Shown here piece after piece: positions 36,805 through 45,335 of a DNA stretch of 64,000 nt. The notes beneath the pieces were generated by a model. It was given only the letters and a program-made list of their open reading frames with translations, was not told the DNA's origin and made no database searches. The stretch comes from Hyphomicrobium_A sp963728165. GTDB taxonomy: Bacteria; Pseudomonadota; Alphaproteobacteria; Rhizobiales; Hyphomicrobiaceae. Location: the NCBI GenBank assembly GCA_963728165.1, contig CAVSIY010000006.1, positions 248,001-312,000 on the forward strand, written 5' to 3'. The translations under genes and the position numbers were made by a program. How positions within the stretch are numbered: the first letter of the stretch is position 1; every line of letters starts with the position of its first letter.

Positions 36805-38745
36805 ATGAGTACTTACGGGTTTGATGACTCTGCGCCGCAAGCATCCCTGCACCAGCTTGCAGCCATGCTGCGGTCCGCCGTCGACGCCATCATCTCGATT
36901 GATGCGACAGGCAACATCGAGAGCGTCAATCCGGCGACTGAAACGCTGTTCGGATATGCCGCTGCGGAGCTGATCGGGCAGAATGTGAAGTTACTCATGC
37001 CCGAACCATATCGAGGCGAGCATGACAGCTACATCCGCCAATACCGCCACACCGGCCAGCGCAAGATCATCGGCAGCGGCCGCGAGGTCAGGGGTCGGCG
37101 CAAGGACGGCACTGTTTTTCCCGTGCATCTGTCGGTCAGCGAGTATGAGATCGACGGTCAGCGCCACTTTGCCGGCATCGTCAGGGATCTGACCGCCCAG
37201 AGGCGCGCTGAAGCCGAGAGCACGCGTCAGCAAAGCCTGTTCGAAGCCATCATCAACGATGCTCCGCAAGCCATCATCATCGCCAACGAGCGCCGCGAGA
37301 TCTTCCTCGTCAATCCGGCGGTCACGGGCATCTTTGGTTATGCCCCCGAAGATGTGATTGCTCAGAACTCACGCATTCTCTTTGCGAACGATGATGACTA
37401 TGAGCGCGTGGGACGGTTCGGGTTGGAACATCAGAAGGCGGCGTCGACCGGGGAGCCGGTACATTCGCTCCAGTTGACATGCCGCCGCAAGAACGGTGAA
37501 ACGTTCCCCGCAGAAGTAATAGCTGCGGTCGTCCGCGATAAGAACCGTAATGTCTTAGGGCTCATGCGCCTTATCCGCGATCTAACCCACCAGCTGCGAC
37601 AGGACGAAGTCGTACGGCAAGCCCAACGTATGGACGCCCTCGGTCAGCTCACGGGCGGCATCGCCCATGACTTCAACAACCTCCTAACCATCATCATCGG
37701 CAACCACGAGCTATTCGAAGAGAAACCCGATGGCGCGGAAGGCCGCGAGCTCGTTCGCCGCGCCAACGAAGCCGCTCAGATGGGCGCAAGGCTCACCAGC
37801 CGGCTTCTCAGCTTCTCCCGGCAACGCAAACTTGCGCCCACCATCATCAAACTCAACGAACAGATCCTCAATATGATGGATTTGCTCCGCCGTTCGCTCG
37901 GTGAGACCATCGTTCTGACAACGTCGTTAGATGCCGATTTGTGGACCGTGCGCGCCGACCCGAGCGAGATCGAGAACGCCGTGCTCAACCTTGCCATCAA
38001 TGCTCGCGATGCTATGTCGCGCGGCGGCCGGCTGTTGATCGAGACGCGTAACGTCGACCTCGCGACTGAGCAAGACCTGAGCGAGTATGGCCTCGTGCCC
38101 GGCGAGTATGTTCGGCTTATGGTCTCCGACACCGGTTGCGGCATGCCGCCCGAGGTCGTGGCACGTGCCTTCGAGCCCTTCTTCACCACTAAGGGTACCG
38201 GCCAAGGCACGGGGCTCGGACTCTCCAGCATCTATGGGTTTGCAAAGCAGTCGGGCGGCAATGCCACGATCCACAGCGAGTTAGGCCACGGCACCGCGGT
38301 CAACCTCTATCTGCCGAGGCTGGCGTCGCATGAGTCTCGCCTTACCCCGGAGGTCGCTGACTATGCGCCCGTTTCCGCCGGAGAGATCGTGCTTGTCGTT
38401 GAGGACAATGCCCAGCTGCGAACCCTGACGCTAGATCGCCTGAAGCGCCTTGGGTATCGCGTCATCGAAGCGGACGGAGGGCCCGCCGCCCTCGCCGTCA
38501 TCGAAGCCGGTACAAGCATTGATCTCATTTTCAGCGATGTCGTCATGCCCGGCGGCATCACCGGCTATGAGCTTGCTGCGCGCGCTCGCGAACGCATTCC
38601 GGGGATGAAAGTCCTGTTGACTTCGGGTTACGACGCCGAGCGCGCAGCCGAACAGGACACAACGGGAAGTAACGTGAGGGTTCTGCGCAAGCCTTACAGG
38701 CAAACCGACCTCGCCCGTGCACTGCGCGACGCGCTGGAAGCATGA
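36805..38745 (+). CDS. PAS-PAS hybrid sensor histidine kinase with C-terminal receiver
   Basis: A 646-residue protein. Two PAS domains (residues about 15-130 and 135-260; first with RSAVDAIISIDATGNIESVN, second with FEAIINDAPQAIIIANERRE) precede a HisKA region with the H-box GGIAHDFNNLLTIIIGNHEL. The HATPase has NLAINARDAMSRGG, DTGCGMPPEV and GQGTGLGLSSIYG. The receiver domain has VLVVEDN-type acidic pocket and phospho-Asp in DLIFSDVVMPGG. There are no membrane helices, so it is cytoplasmic. The first PAS carries FixL-like features (YIRQYRHTGQRKIIGSGREV) but heme binding cannot be shown here. The start is uncertain; TTG 36772 would add 11 residues. Confidence 0.95.
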   Translation: MSTYGFDDSAPQASLHQLAAMLRSAVDAIISIDATGNIESVNPATETLFGYAAAELIGQNVKLLMPEPYRGEHDSYIRQYRHTGQRKIIGSGREVRGRRKDGTVFPVHLSVSEYEIDGQRHFAGIVRDLTAQRRAEAESTRQQSLFEAIINDAPQAIIIANERREIFLVNPAVTGIFGYAPEDVIAQNSRILFANDDDYERVGRFGLEHQKAASTGEPVHSLQLTCRRKNGETFPAEVIAAVVRDKNRNVLGLMRLIRDLTHQLRQDEVVRQAQRMDALGQLTGGIAHDFNNLLTIIIGNHELFEEKPDGAEGRELVRRANEAAQMGARLTSRLLSFSRQRKLAPTIIKLNEQILNMMDLLRRSLGETIVLTTSLDADLWTVRADPSEIENAVLNLAINARDAMSRGGRLLIETRNVDLATEQDLSEYGLVPGEYVRLMVSDTGCGMPPEVVARAFEPFFTTKGTGQGTGLGLSSIYGFAKQSGGNATIHSELGHGTAVNLYLPRLASHESRLTPEVADYAPVSAGEIVLVVEDNAQLRTLTLDRLKRLGYRVIEADGGPAALAVIEAGTSIDLIFSDVVMPGGITGYELAARARERIPGMKVLLTSGYDAERAAEQDTTGSNVRVLRKPYRQTDLARALRDALEA

Positions 38746-38818
38746 TGACCACGCCTGCTGATTGGCGCCGTCCCAGTCGTAGCTAATGCATCCGGCCTGG
38801 CTCATAATCGAGGGGTGC

Positions 38819-39871
38819 ATGCCGACGACAAGAGACAAATCGGATGAGCAGAAGGACGCCGAAGCCAGCGTCGAGAGCTTTAAGAGGGAGCTCGGCCCAT
38901 TCGTCGTTGCTGCTGAGACGACACGCATGGCCATGGTGTTCGCCGACGCAAAACAGCCCGACAATCCGATAATTTTCGCCAATGACAGCTTTCTGGCCTT
39001 GACCGGCTACGCCCGGGAAGAGGTGCTCGGTCAAAGTTTCAATTTTCTCATGGCGCACGCCGCCGATGCGGAGGCACTAGCGAAAATCGAAGCCGAATTT
39101 CTGGGCAAGTCCGCCGGGGGTTCGGAGATCCGCTACCGCCGCAAGGATGGCAGCGAGTTCTGGGCTGCTCTTTTCATCAGTCCGGTTCGGGGCGAGCGAG
39201 GCGATACTGTGCAGTATTTTGCCTCGTTCGTTGACCTCACCGCACTCAAGGACGAGCAAGCTCGTTCCCGCAAGCTCATCGAGGAGTTGAACCATCGCGT
39301 GAAGAACACCCTGGCAACGGTGCAATCCATTGTCTGGCAGGTCTTGCGAACGGCTACCGATCCTACGGTTATCCGCGACACCATCGAGTCCCGGTTTTTT
39401 GCACTCTCCCGGTCCCACGATCTGTTGACCAAAGAAAACTGGGAAAGCGCTGGCTTGGTCGATGTGATCAAGGACGCTTTGGAGCCGTTCGGTGTCGCGG
39501 ACGGTCGCGCTGAACAAATCGTCATAACGGGCGAAAACGTCCGCTTTCCGCCATCGGCCGCCTTGGCGCTTAGCATTGCGTTCAACGAACTTGTGACCAA
39601 TGCCGTGAAGTACGGCGCGTTGTCAAATAGCGCTGGATCAATTCTCATTGAGTGGAAGATCGAGCCGGCCCCCAAGGGCAGGCAGATAATGCTGCGCTGG
39701 CAGGAGAAGGACGGGCCGCTCGTAACTCCGTCTAAACATGAAGGGTTCGGTTCGCGCGTGATCGAGCATGGGCTGGACGCACTGAAAGCCGTAGTGAAAC
39801 TCGACTACCGGCCGACCGGGTTGCTCTGCACGATGAGCATTCCCGTCCCAGAAGGTCTTCGCGATGAATAA
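38819..39871 (+). CDS. PAS (LOV-like fold) HWE/HisKA_2 sensor histidine kinase
   Basis: A 350-residue cytoplasmic kinase. The PAS domain (residues 40-145) looks like a LOV domain: NPIIFANDSFLALTGYAREE, then RYRRKDGSEFWAALFISPVR. In LOV photoreceptors the next segment is NCRFLQ, with the flavin-binding Cys. Here it is QSFNFLM, without Cys, so light sensing by adduct formation is not possible. The kinase core has the H-box EELNHRVKNTLATVQSI and the N-box FNELVTNAVKYGAL typical of this group. GAGGGG six bases before ATG 38819 decides the start. It overlaps the following receiver fragment by 8 bases. Confidence 0.9.
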   Translation: MPTTRDKSDEQKDAEASVESFKRELGPFVVAAETTRMAMVFADAKQPDNPIIFANDSFLALTGYAREEVLGQSFNFLMAHAADAEALAKIEAEFLGKSAGGSEIRYRRKDGSEFWAALFISPVRGERGDTVQYFASFVDLTALKDEQARSRKLIEELNHRVKNTLATVQSIVWQVLRTATDPTVIRDTIESRFFALSRSHDLLTKENWESAGLVDVIKDALEPFGVADGRAEQIVITGENVRFPPSAALALSIAFNELVTNAVKYGALSNSAGSILIEWKIEPAPKGRQIMLRWQEKDGPLVTPSKHEGFGSRVIEHGLDALKAVVKLDYRPTGLLCTMSIPVPEGLRDE

Positions 39872-40139
39872 ACTGCTCTCGGGTCGTCGCATTCTCGTTG
39901 TCGAGGATGAAATGCTGCTCAGTTTGACGATCGAAGACATACTGGCCGACCTCGGATGCGAGTCCGTCGCCACTACCGCCAGAAGCGAAGAGGCCGTCGG
40001 TGGCGGTGTCTCCTTGTTCGGTCGGGATATTGAACGGGGCCTGACGATCGGTCGGCGGCGCACCGCAGGTAGCGAAGCCGCAACGATTCGACGCGCTGCG
40101 TTCGACATCACGCGCCGGCCGTTCGCCATAAACTTTTGA
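39864..40139 (+). pseudogene. Truncated response regulator receiver
   Basis: The first 40 residues (GRRILVVEDEMLLSLTIEDI and LADLGCES) are a receiver-domain start with the acidic Glu-Asp pair. After SEEAV the frame loses all similarity: no phospho-Asp, Thr/Ser or Lys segment follows before the stop. The ATG overlaps the kinase stop, so an intact ancestor would have been the partner of this kinase. The kinase may now need another receiver in trans. Confidence 0.6.
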
Positions 40140-40147
40140 ATGCCGTT

Positions 40148-40540
40148 CTATTCAGTCGTCTTGCCGTCGAAGTGTTCCGTGTCGGCTTCCGCATCGGCCC
40201 GGGTATGGTGGACGACGCCGTCCCGATGATTTGGTGGCGCGTAGAGCGTATAGAGCTTCAGCGGAACACTGCCGGTATTGATGATGTTGTGTTTGGTCCC
40301 GGCCGGGACGAGGACCGCGAAGCCAGATCGGATCGTCGTCCGAACGCCGTCGAGAACCGCTTCGCCGGCCCCTTCCTCAACGCGAAAGAACTGGTCGAGC
40401 TTGTGCACTTCCGCCCCGATCTCTTCCTTGGGCTTTAACGCCATGACGACGAGCTGGCAGTGCTTTGCCGTGTAAAGCACGCGGCGGAACTCGCTATTCT
40501 TGACGGCGAGATGCTCGATGTCCTGCACAAAACCTTTCAT
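40148..40540 (-). CDS. Cupin-domain protein
   Basis: A 130-residue protein with a single cupin barrel. Motif 1 region: ALKPKEEIGAEVHKLDQFFR. Then GAGEAVLDG, and motif 2 as VLVPAGTKHNIINTGSVPLK. This arrangement keeps His, Glu/Asp and a late His as likely metal ligands. Relatives include mannose-6-phosphate isomerase-like cupins of unknown substrate, common in rhizobial stress islands. Start 40540 gives a typical MKGFVQDIEHLA beginning; an in-frame ATG at 40570 is less likely. Confidence 0.8.
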   Translation of the reverse strand: MKGFVQDIEHLAVKNSEFRRVLYTAKHCQLVVMALKPKEEIGAEVHKLDQFFRVEEGAGEAVLDGVRTTIRSGFAVLVPAGTKHNIINTGSVPLKLYTLYAPPNHRDGVVHHTRADAEADTEHFDGKTTE

Positions 40541-40613
40541 GTGACATGCCCCATGGGTTCCAATCGTCATAACGTGAAGGACCCGCTGGGGCGGGGCCCA
40601 TGATCTTCTTGGC

Positions 40614-40778
40614 TCAAAGCTTGCCGAGCAGAACCAAAATCAACACGATAATCAACACGGTGCCGAGCCCGCCGCCGCCATAGTAGCCGGTGCCGTAGAA
40701 GGGGCCGCCCCCGATGCCGGTGAAGCCGCCCAACAACGCGATCACCAAGATGAGGAGAATGATGGTTCCAAGTGACAT
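40614..40778 (-). CDS. DUF3309 family small membrane protein (second copy)
   Basis: A 54-residue peptide, MSLGTIILLILVIALLGGFT, Gly/Tyr turn (GGGPFYGTGYYGGGG), second helix LIIVLILVLLGKL. Same length and layout as the protein at 24826-24990 but only moderately similar, so the pair diverged long ago rather than by recent duplication. GGAGATTC lies just before the start. It is 73 bp upstream of the cupin gene on the same strand. Confidence 0.8.
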   Translation of the reverse strand: MSLGTIILLILVIALLGGFTGIGGGPFYGTGYYGGGGLGTVLIIVLILVLLGKL

Positions 40779-40887
40779 TCCAGAATCTCCTTACGTTGGA
40801 AGACCACTTTACGTGGTGGTGCCGGTCAGTGATCTGTGGAGCAGGGGCGACCTCAGCCGAACTCCAAAATCGGTATTGCGAAAGCCA

Positions 40888-41466
40888 TCACGTGGGCCGG
40901 ATGTCAAGCCTACCATGACGTGCGCCATTCCGCGCTCTTCGCAATGATCGTCTCGAGTGCCGCAACACGCCAAATGCATGTCCGGCGACTCCCAGTCCCC
41001 AACCAAGCAATGGCCAATAGAACCAGTACTTGCCCGGCGTAGTCGCAAGGTTGATTACGATGAGCAATGCATTGACGGCCAGGTAGGCCGCGAAGTCGAT
41101 GACGAAGCCAGGGTCGTGATAAAGTCGTCGGGCGGCTGTGACCACGGGCCCTCCCAGGGTTTGTTGTACGCTTACTAGAGATTGCGTTTGGTACATGGGC
41201 GTTTCGTCGGTCAGTTGCACGAGGATCTTACCCCACGTTTCCTCGCTGACCGCGCTACGTGGAAGGACATGTCCCATTGCGGCCTTAGCCGTTGAAGCCT
41301 TGGCGCGCTGGACACCCGGATCGAGATGCTCCAGGTCCAGGTACTCCGCTCCTTCGGTTAGTCGGGGCGCGGCCTCGGAAGTGCTGACCCTGGCGTTCTC
41401 CTCGTCTGAGAGTAGTTTCAAGACAGAGTCGCGCGTGAGTTGCCCTCTGCGTTCGCCATCTGACAT
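40888..41466 (-). CDS. 2TM-domain membrane protein
   Basis: A 192-residue protein. The hydrophilic N-terminal 115 residues (charged, Ala-rich, no family seen) are followed by a 2TM domain (PF13239-like): ARRLYHDPGFVIDFAAYLAV, NALLIVINLATTPGKYWFYW and PLLGWGLGVAGHAFGVL. The C-terminus after FGVLRHSRRS is Arg-rich and may be altered by an indel. In some bacteria 2TM domains are joined to LytTR or kinase domains. Here the gene lies between the DUF3309/cupin pair and an HWE kinase on the same strand. Confidence 0.7.
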   Translation of the reverse strand: MSDGERRGQLTRDSVLKLLSDEENARVSTSEAAPRLTEGAEYLDLEHLDPGVQRAKASTAKAAMGHVLPRSAVSEETWGKILVQLTDETPMYQTQSLVSVQQTLGGPVVTAARRLYHDPGFVIDFAAYLAVNALLIVINLATTPGKYWFYWPLLGWGLGVAGHAFGVLRHSRRSLRRARNGARHGRLDIRPT

Positions 41467-41518
41467 GTCTTATCTCCGATCAGCCTCTTTCGGTGGTCGT
41501 CTAGGTCTGTGCGTTTGG

Positions 41519-42421
41519 TCACGCGCTGAGCGTTCGAGCGTGTCCTTGAGGCAAGGACATAAGCACATGAACCGGCCTCCCCTTTGCGTGGCGGACTATC
41601 TCGGAATTCTGACGGACGGTGCGTTCGCGAAACCCGTATAGATGCCGGCGCCACACGCTCACATGCCCGCGCGCCACCATGGCCCTGGAGACTTCCGGCA
41701 CTACGGTGATCGGTAGTTCGCTCGGTGCCTGCATCACAACGGCGGCCGCGGGGACATCTAGTGTCCAGCTCACTCCGGCGGCTCCGAATTCGTGGCTCAC
41801 CTCGCCTTGCAGCGCCCGGCCAGTCATCCGCTGGAGGACCACGTGGCCGAAGCCCCGACGCTGCGGCGACATCACCTGGGGACCGTGGTGCTCGCGCCAT
41901 ATCAAGCGAAAGCGGCTTGGTCCCGAATCGCTTGGCCCGATCTCCCAGTCCACAGTGACGCCACCTTTCGGCACGGACAGCGCCCCATGCTTGCATGCAT
42001 TGGTCGCCAGCTCATGAAGCGCCAATCCGATACTCTGCGTGGCCTCCGGATTGAGCGAGACTACGGGCCCCGTTGCAGCGACGTGCACTCCGTCAACCTC
42101 AGCGAACGGCCCTAGCTGCTTGCGGACCAAGTCGGCAATCAGTGCGCCGCGACCGTCTCCCTCGACGAGGAGATCTAAGGACCGTGAGAGACCCTGCAGA
42201 CGTTGAGAAAATACAGTCTGAAAATCCTTTAGGGTCGCAGTTCGCTGCGCGGTCTGATTGGCCAGGGCCTGAACGACAGCCAGCAGGTTCTTGATGCGGT
42301 GGCCGAGCTCATGCACGACAAACCGCAGTTGTTCCTCTCCAAGCTGGCTGGGGGAGGTCGGATCAATTCCGGACAGGTCAGGGCCGCTTCTGCCTTGAAC
42401 GACCGGATGGATGTTGAGCAT
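41519..42421 (-). CDS. Stand-alone HWE/HisKA_2 histidine kinase
   Basis: A 300-residue protein with almost no input domain. After 35 residues comes the H-box VHELGHRIKNLLAVVQALAN, then ATP-binding HELATNACKHGALSVPKGGV and GFGHVVLQRMTGRALQGEVS. The last 80 residues are poorly conserved and basic. Such minimal HWE kinases in Alphaproteobacteria usually receive signals from partner proteins and often act in the general stress response through PhyR. It lies 54 bp from a Crp-type HTH protein transcribed in the same direction, so the two may be cotranscribed. Confidence 0.9.
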   Translation of the reverse strand: MLNIHPVVQGRSGPDLSGIDPTSPSQLGEEQLRFVVHELGHRIKNLLAVVQALANQTAQRTATLKDFQTVFSQRLQGLSRSLDLLVEGDGRGALIADLVRKQLGPFAEVDGVHVAATGPVVSLNPEATQSIGLALHELATNACKHGALSVPKGGVTVDWEIGPSDSGPSRFRLIWREHHGPQVMSPQRRGFGHVVLQRMTGRALQGEVSHEFGAAGVSWTLDVPAAAVVMQAPSELPITVVPEVSRAMVARGHVSVWRRHLYGFRERTVRQNSEIVRHAKGRPVHVLMSLPQGHARTLSA

Positions 42422-42475
42422 TGCAATACTCCTGACGAGGACGGGCGGCCACTCGATTGGTAGGGAAGCAACGAT

Positions 42476-42874
42476 TTAGTCCGCGTCGGCAACTCGTTCG
42501 AGGCCGGCCAGGTCCGTGATCAGGAGACCAGATCCACTGTTCGGCTGCACAAAACCCCGGTTTGCGAGGTTGCGGAGCACGTCGGTCAGTAGATCGATGC
42601 TCACACCAAGAAGGTCGGCGACGAATCCCGACTTCAGACAATCCGGTATCGCGTTGGGGTCGCGGCCCTCGTAGCTATTGATCCTGGAGATGGTCACCAA
42701 GAATGCAGCCACGCGCTGAATCGGCTTTTGGCTGCGGCCGCGCGCGATGGAGTGGCAGGGCTCGAACTTTGCCCGGCCCTCCCGGCTCGCTTTCAGCCAA
42801 GCACCGCCTCCGATGAGCCCGTCAGATAATCCACTCAGTGGACGCGGCTCGTTGAGTGAAGCTGACATCGACAT
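42476..42874 (-). CDS. Crp/Fnr-type helix-turn-helix protein without sensor domain
   Basis: A 132-residue protein. Residues 55-130 match the C-terminal HTH of Crp/Fnr regulators: QRVAAFLVTISRINSYEGRD, SGFVADLLGVSIDLLTDVLR and NLANRGFVQPN. The cyclic-nucleotide-binding domain is missing; the N-terminus is short and unrelated. AAAGGGG about 8 bases before ATG 42874 supports the start. It may act as a constitutive DNA binder or pair with another protein. A perfect 16-bp palindrome lies 96 bases upstream and might be its own operator. Confidence 0.75.
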   Translation of the reverse strand: MSMSASLNEPRPLSGLSDGLIGGGAWLKASREGRAKFEPCHSIARGRSQKPIQRVAAFLVTISRINSYEGRDPNAIPDCLKSGFVADLLGVSIDLLTDVLRNLANRGFVQPNSGSGLLITDLAGLERVADAD

Positions 42875-42969
42875 GGGCTGGTCCCCTTTCCAGGTGCAGA
42901 CGCGGTCCGACCGAGCCATTTGATCCGAGGGACGTGCGAATGCTTTACTACGCGTGTAACAAAATGTCT

Positions 42970-42985
42970 GATTGTGTACACAATC
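42970..42985. promoter_or_regulatory. Perfect 16-bp palindrome upstream of the HTH gene
   Basis: GATTGTGTACACAATC is a perfect inverted repeat located 96 bases before the start of the Crp-type HTH gene (minus strand). Its length and symmetry suit a dimeric regulator. No second copy was noticed in the window, and function is inferred from position only. Confidence 0.35.
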
Positions 42986-43087
42986 GACGCGGAAGCCATG
43001 GAGAGGAGATACCGAAGCGGTGCGGACGCTAGGCCGAGACCCGAGACAACGCATTCCCCCACGGGGGCTCTCACCGCGAGCGGACGC

Positions 43088-43737
43088 CGGTGCTTAGAAG
43101 TTCGCCGCCCGTGATGTTGATGGATGTCGGGTGCGGCGGCTAGATAGGCCAGCCCCGCAGTCCGCGCCGCGCGTCAAAAGACATCGGCGGGCCAAGAATG
43201 GCCCGCCGTCGTCATTGTGCGTTATTGCGGCTGGGCGAGTGGCGCGGGCGGCGGGGCATCCGGCCTCGGACGGTCTCCGCGATCACGACGTTATTGCAGC
43301 GCGCAAGCTACCCACATCCGCTTCGTACCCTGGCGCCCTGTAGCCGACTTCCGAATCTGGCCCTTCTCGATCTCGACCCTCTGCAGGCATGGGCCGCTTA
43401 CAATCGAAACGCGCAAGCTCTTTGATGCGTTCTGTGGTCGCTATGTACGAGAAAGTCGCACTTCAAGCGGCGCGAGCTTTTCGATATTGAGCGTCGCTGC
43501 CGCGATACCGACTTGGTCGGCTGCGCGCCACGGCCCGCGTGACATTCTGGGGCGCCTCGGCGATGGCGCTCACCGCCGGAATCGGTAAATTATTCGACAC
43601 GGTTGGCTGAAGATCGGGCGCGACGCAGGAGACGGGGTTGTCGGCGGCGTTACGGCGGTGCCGATATGGGAGCTGCTGAAAAGGATACAAATACGGTGAC
43701 GGCCTAGCCCGGCTGCGCATCGAAAGAGTGAGGTCCG
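43088..43737. other. Intergenic stretch with repeat R1 copy b
   Basis: No intact gene. It contains R1 copy b (43150-43287). The rest is featureless, apart from the leader of the DUF389 gene immediately downstream. Confidence 0.4.
43150..43287 (-). repeat. Repeat R1 copy b: detached 3' end and terminator of a Spy-like gene
   Basis: 138 bases, same length as copy a (13491-13628), with about four mismatches by eye. It includes the C-terminal codons (Pro/Ala tail), stop and terminator hairpin of the Spy-like gene, but nothing further upstream of that gene. The T-run after the hairpin is interrupted (TCTTTT). The copies lie 29.7 kb apart in the same orientation. Confidence 0.85.
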
Positions 43738-44754
43738 ATGGCGCTGCGCTTGATCGAGATGGTGTTGCAGGAGAAAGACGGCGACGACGTCCGCGCGCTT
43801 CTGAACGAGTGCAAGGTGCTCGAGCTTCGGCAGATCCGGCTGGTGAACGGGGAAATTCTGGTCCGCATCTTGCTGGACGCGGAACAGAGCGAGGCGGTGC
43901 TGGACTTGCTGGAGAAACGCTACACCGCAGGCGTGGGCAACCGGGTGGTGATCCTGCCGGTAGAAGCGACATTGCCGCGCCCCGAAGCGGAGCCGGAACC
44001 GGAGGCGACGGCTGCGTCCGAACAATCGCCGCCCGCAGAAAAGCCGCCGCAGCGGATCGGCCGCGAGGAGTTATACGAGGACATCAAGGACGGTGCGCGA
44101 CTGTCACGCGTCTATATGGCGATGGTGGTGTTGTCCACGATCGTGGCGGCCATCGGCCTGAACCGCAACAGCGTCGCCATCATCATCGGGGCGATGGTGA
44201 TCGCGCCCTTGCTCGGGCCGAACGTAGCGCTGTCGCTCGGGGTGACCTTGGGCGACCTGTCGCTGCTCCGGCACGGGCTGCTGACGGCGCTGGCAGGGGT
44301 TGCGGCGACGCTGGCGTTGTCCATGCTCATCGGCGTGCTATTGCAGGTGAACCCGGCAACGCCGGAAATTGCGTCGCGCTCGGGCGTAGGCTTCGGCGAC
44401 ATCGCGGTGGCGTTGGCGTCGGGCAGCGCGGGCGCGCTGGCGTTCACGACCGGCGTGTCGGCGGCTTTGATCGGCGTCATGGTGGCGGTGGCGTTATTGC
44501 CGCCGCTGGTGACGGCGGGGCTGCTGCTCGGCGGCGGGCATCTGGACCTGGCAACGGGCGCGTTTTTGCTGTTTCTGGTGAACCTGATTTGCGTAAATCT
44601 TGCCGGCGTGACGACGTTTGTGCTGCAAGGCATCAAGCCGACGAGCTGGTGGGAAAAAGATCGGGCCGTGAAAGCCACGCGCATTGCCATTGCGTTGTCG
44701 GTGGTGCTGTTGGCGGTGTTGGTCGGCATGATCCTGCTGGTACGAAAGGGTTGA
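43738..44754 (+). CDS. DUF389 / TIGR00341 family membrane protein
   Basis: A 338-residue protein. A ferredoxin-like N-terminal domain (residues 1-75, MALRLIEMVLQEKDGDDVRA) is followed by a Pro/Glu linker and a DUF389 membrane domain with at least six helices: LSRVYMAMVVLSTIVAAIGL, NSVAIIIGAMVIAPLLGPNV and SAALIGVMVAVALLPPLVTA. The family is conserved but of unknown transport function. Length is normal and no frame damage is seen. AAAGAGTGAGGTCCG precedes ATG 43738. Confidence 0.95.
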   Translation: MALRLIEMVLQEKDGDDVRALLNECKVLELRQIRLVNGEILVRILLDAEQSEAVLDLLEKRYTAGVGNRVVILPVEATLPRPEAEPEPEATAASEQSPPAEKPPQRIGREELYEDIKDGARLSRVYMAMVVLSTIVAAIGLNRNSVAIIIGAMVIAPLLGPNVALSLGVTLGDLSLLRHGLLTALAGVAATLALSMLIGVLLQVNPATPEIASRSGVGFGDIAVALASGSAGALAFTTGVSAALIGVMVAVALLPPLVTAGLLLGGGHLDLATGAFLLFLVNLICVNLAGVTTFVLQGIKPTSWWEKDRAVKATRIAIALSVVLLAVLVGMILLVRKG

Positions 44755-44990
44755 TATAATCAGAGCAAAAGCGGTGAGGGTGACCGGCGCGCGGCACAAG
44801 ACCCTCCAGGAGAGCGATTCCTCCGCTGATCGTCTCTTCGCTCGCGGTTGAATTGAACTGCTAGTAAGCTGTTCTTTTGAGGTTCAGCTGGAAGCGGCAG
44901 CGAGCGGCTGCATGAGTTTTAATAATCCATCTGCGCCCCGTAACAAACTCGCACTGATTACGCCCGCATCGACAAATACGGAGGTCGACC

Positions 44991-45335
44991 ATGCCGGATA
45001 CAACGATCAAGAAGGTGGAGGCCGGTACTTCTCCGCGGGGAGAAATGGGCCAGAAGTATCTCGTCGCCGGCAAGCGCGTTTCGATGCGCCTCTGGGTCGA
45101 AGAACCAGGGGAGAAGCGCAAGGCTCCAACAGCCAGGGAGTACGAGACAGTGGGGTACGTAATCTCGGGCAGCGCAAGGCTCGATTTGGAAGGACAAACG
45201 CTAAATTTAAAGGCCGGAGACTCGTGGCTTGTACCAGCGGGAGCGATGCACCAATACACAATCATCGAGCCCTTCACGGCTGTGGAGGCGACCGCGCCCC
45301 CAGCGGAGGTCCACGGTCGTGATGCACCAGCCTGA
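44991..45335 (+). CDS. Cupin-domain protein (second)
   Basis: A 114-residue single cupin: RGEMGQKYLVAGKRVSMRLW, TVGYVISGSARLDLEGQTLN and DSWLVPAGAMHQYTIIEPFT. The early His of cupin motif 1 appears replaced (REYETVGYVI), while the late His (MHQY) is kept, so metal binding may be reduced. GGAGG lies about 6 bases before ATG 44991. It is a different subfamily from the cupin at 40148. Substrate unknown. Confidence 0.85.
   Translation: MPDTTIKKVEAGTSPRGEMGQKYLVAGKRVSMRLWVEEPGEKRKAPTAREYETVGYVISGSARLDLEGQTLNLKAGDSWLVPAGAMHQYTIIEPFTAVEATAPPAEVHGRDAPA

Noticed and set aside
39985..40139. Inverted continuation of the receiver domain
   Set aside because: Reading the segment in all frames on both strands gave no phospho-Asp or Lys motif, so a simple inversion does not explain the truncation.
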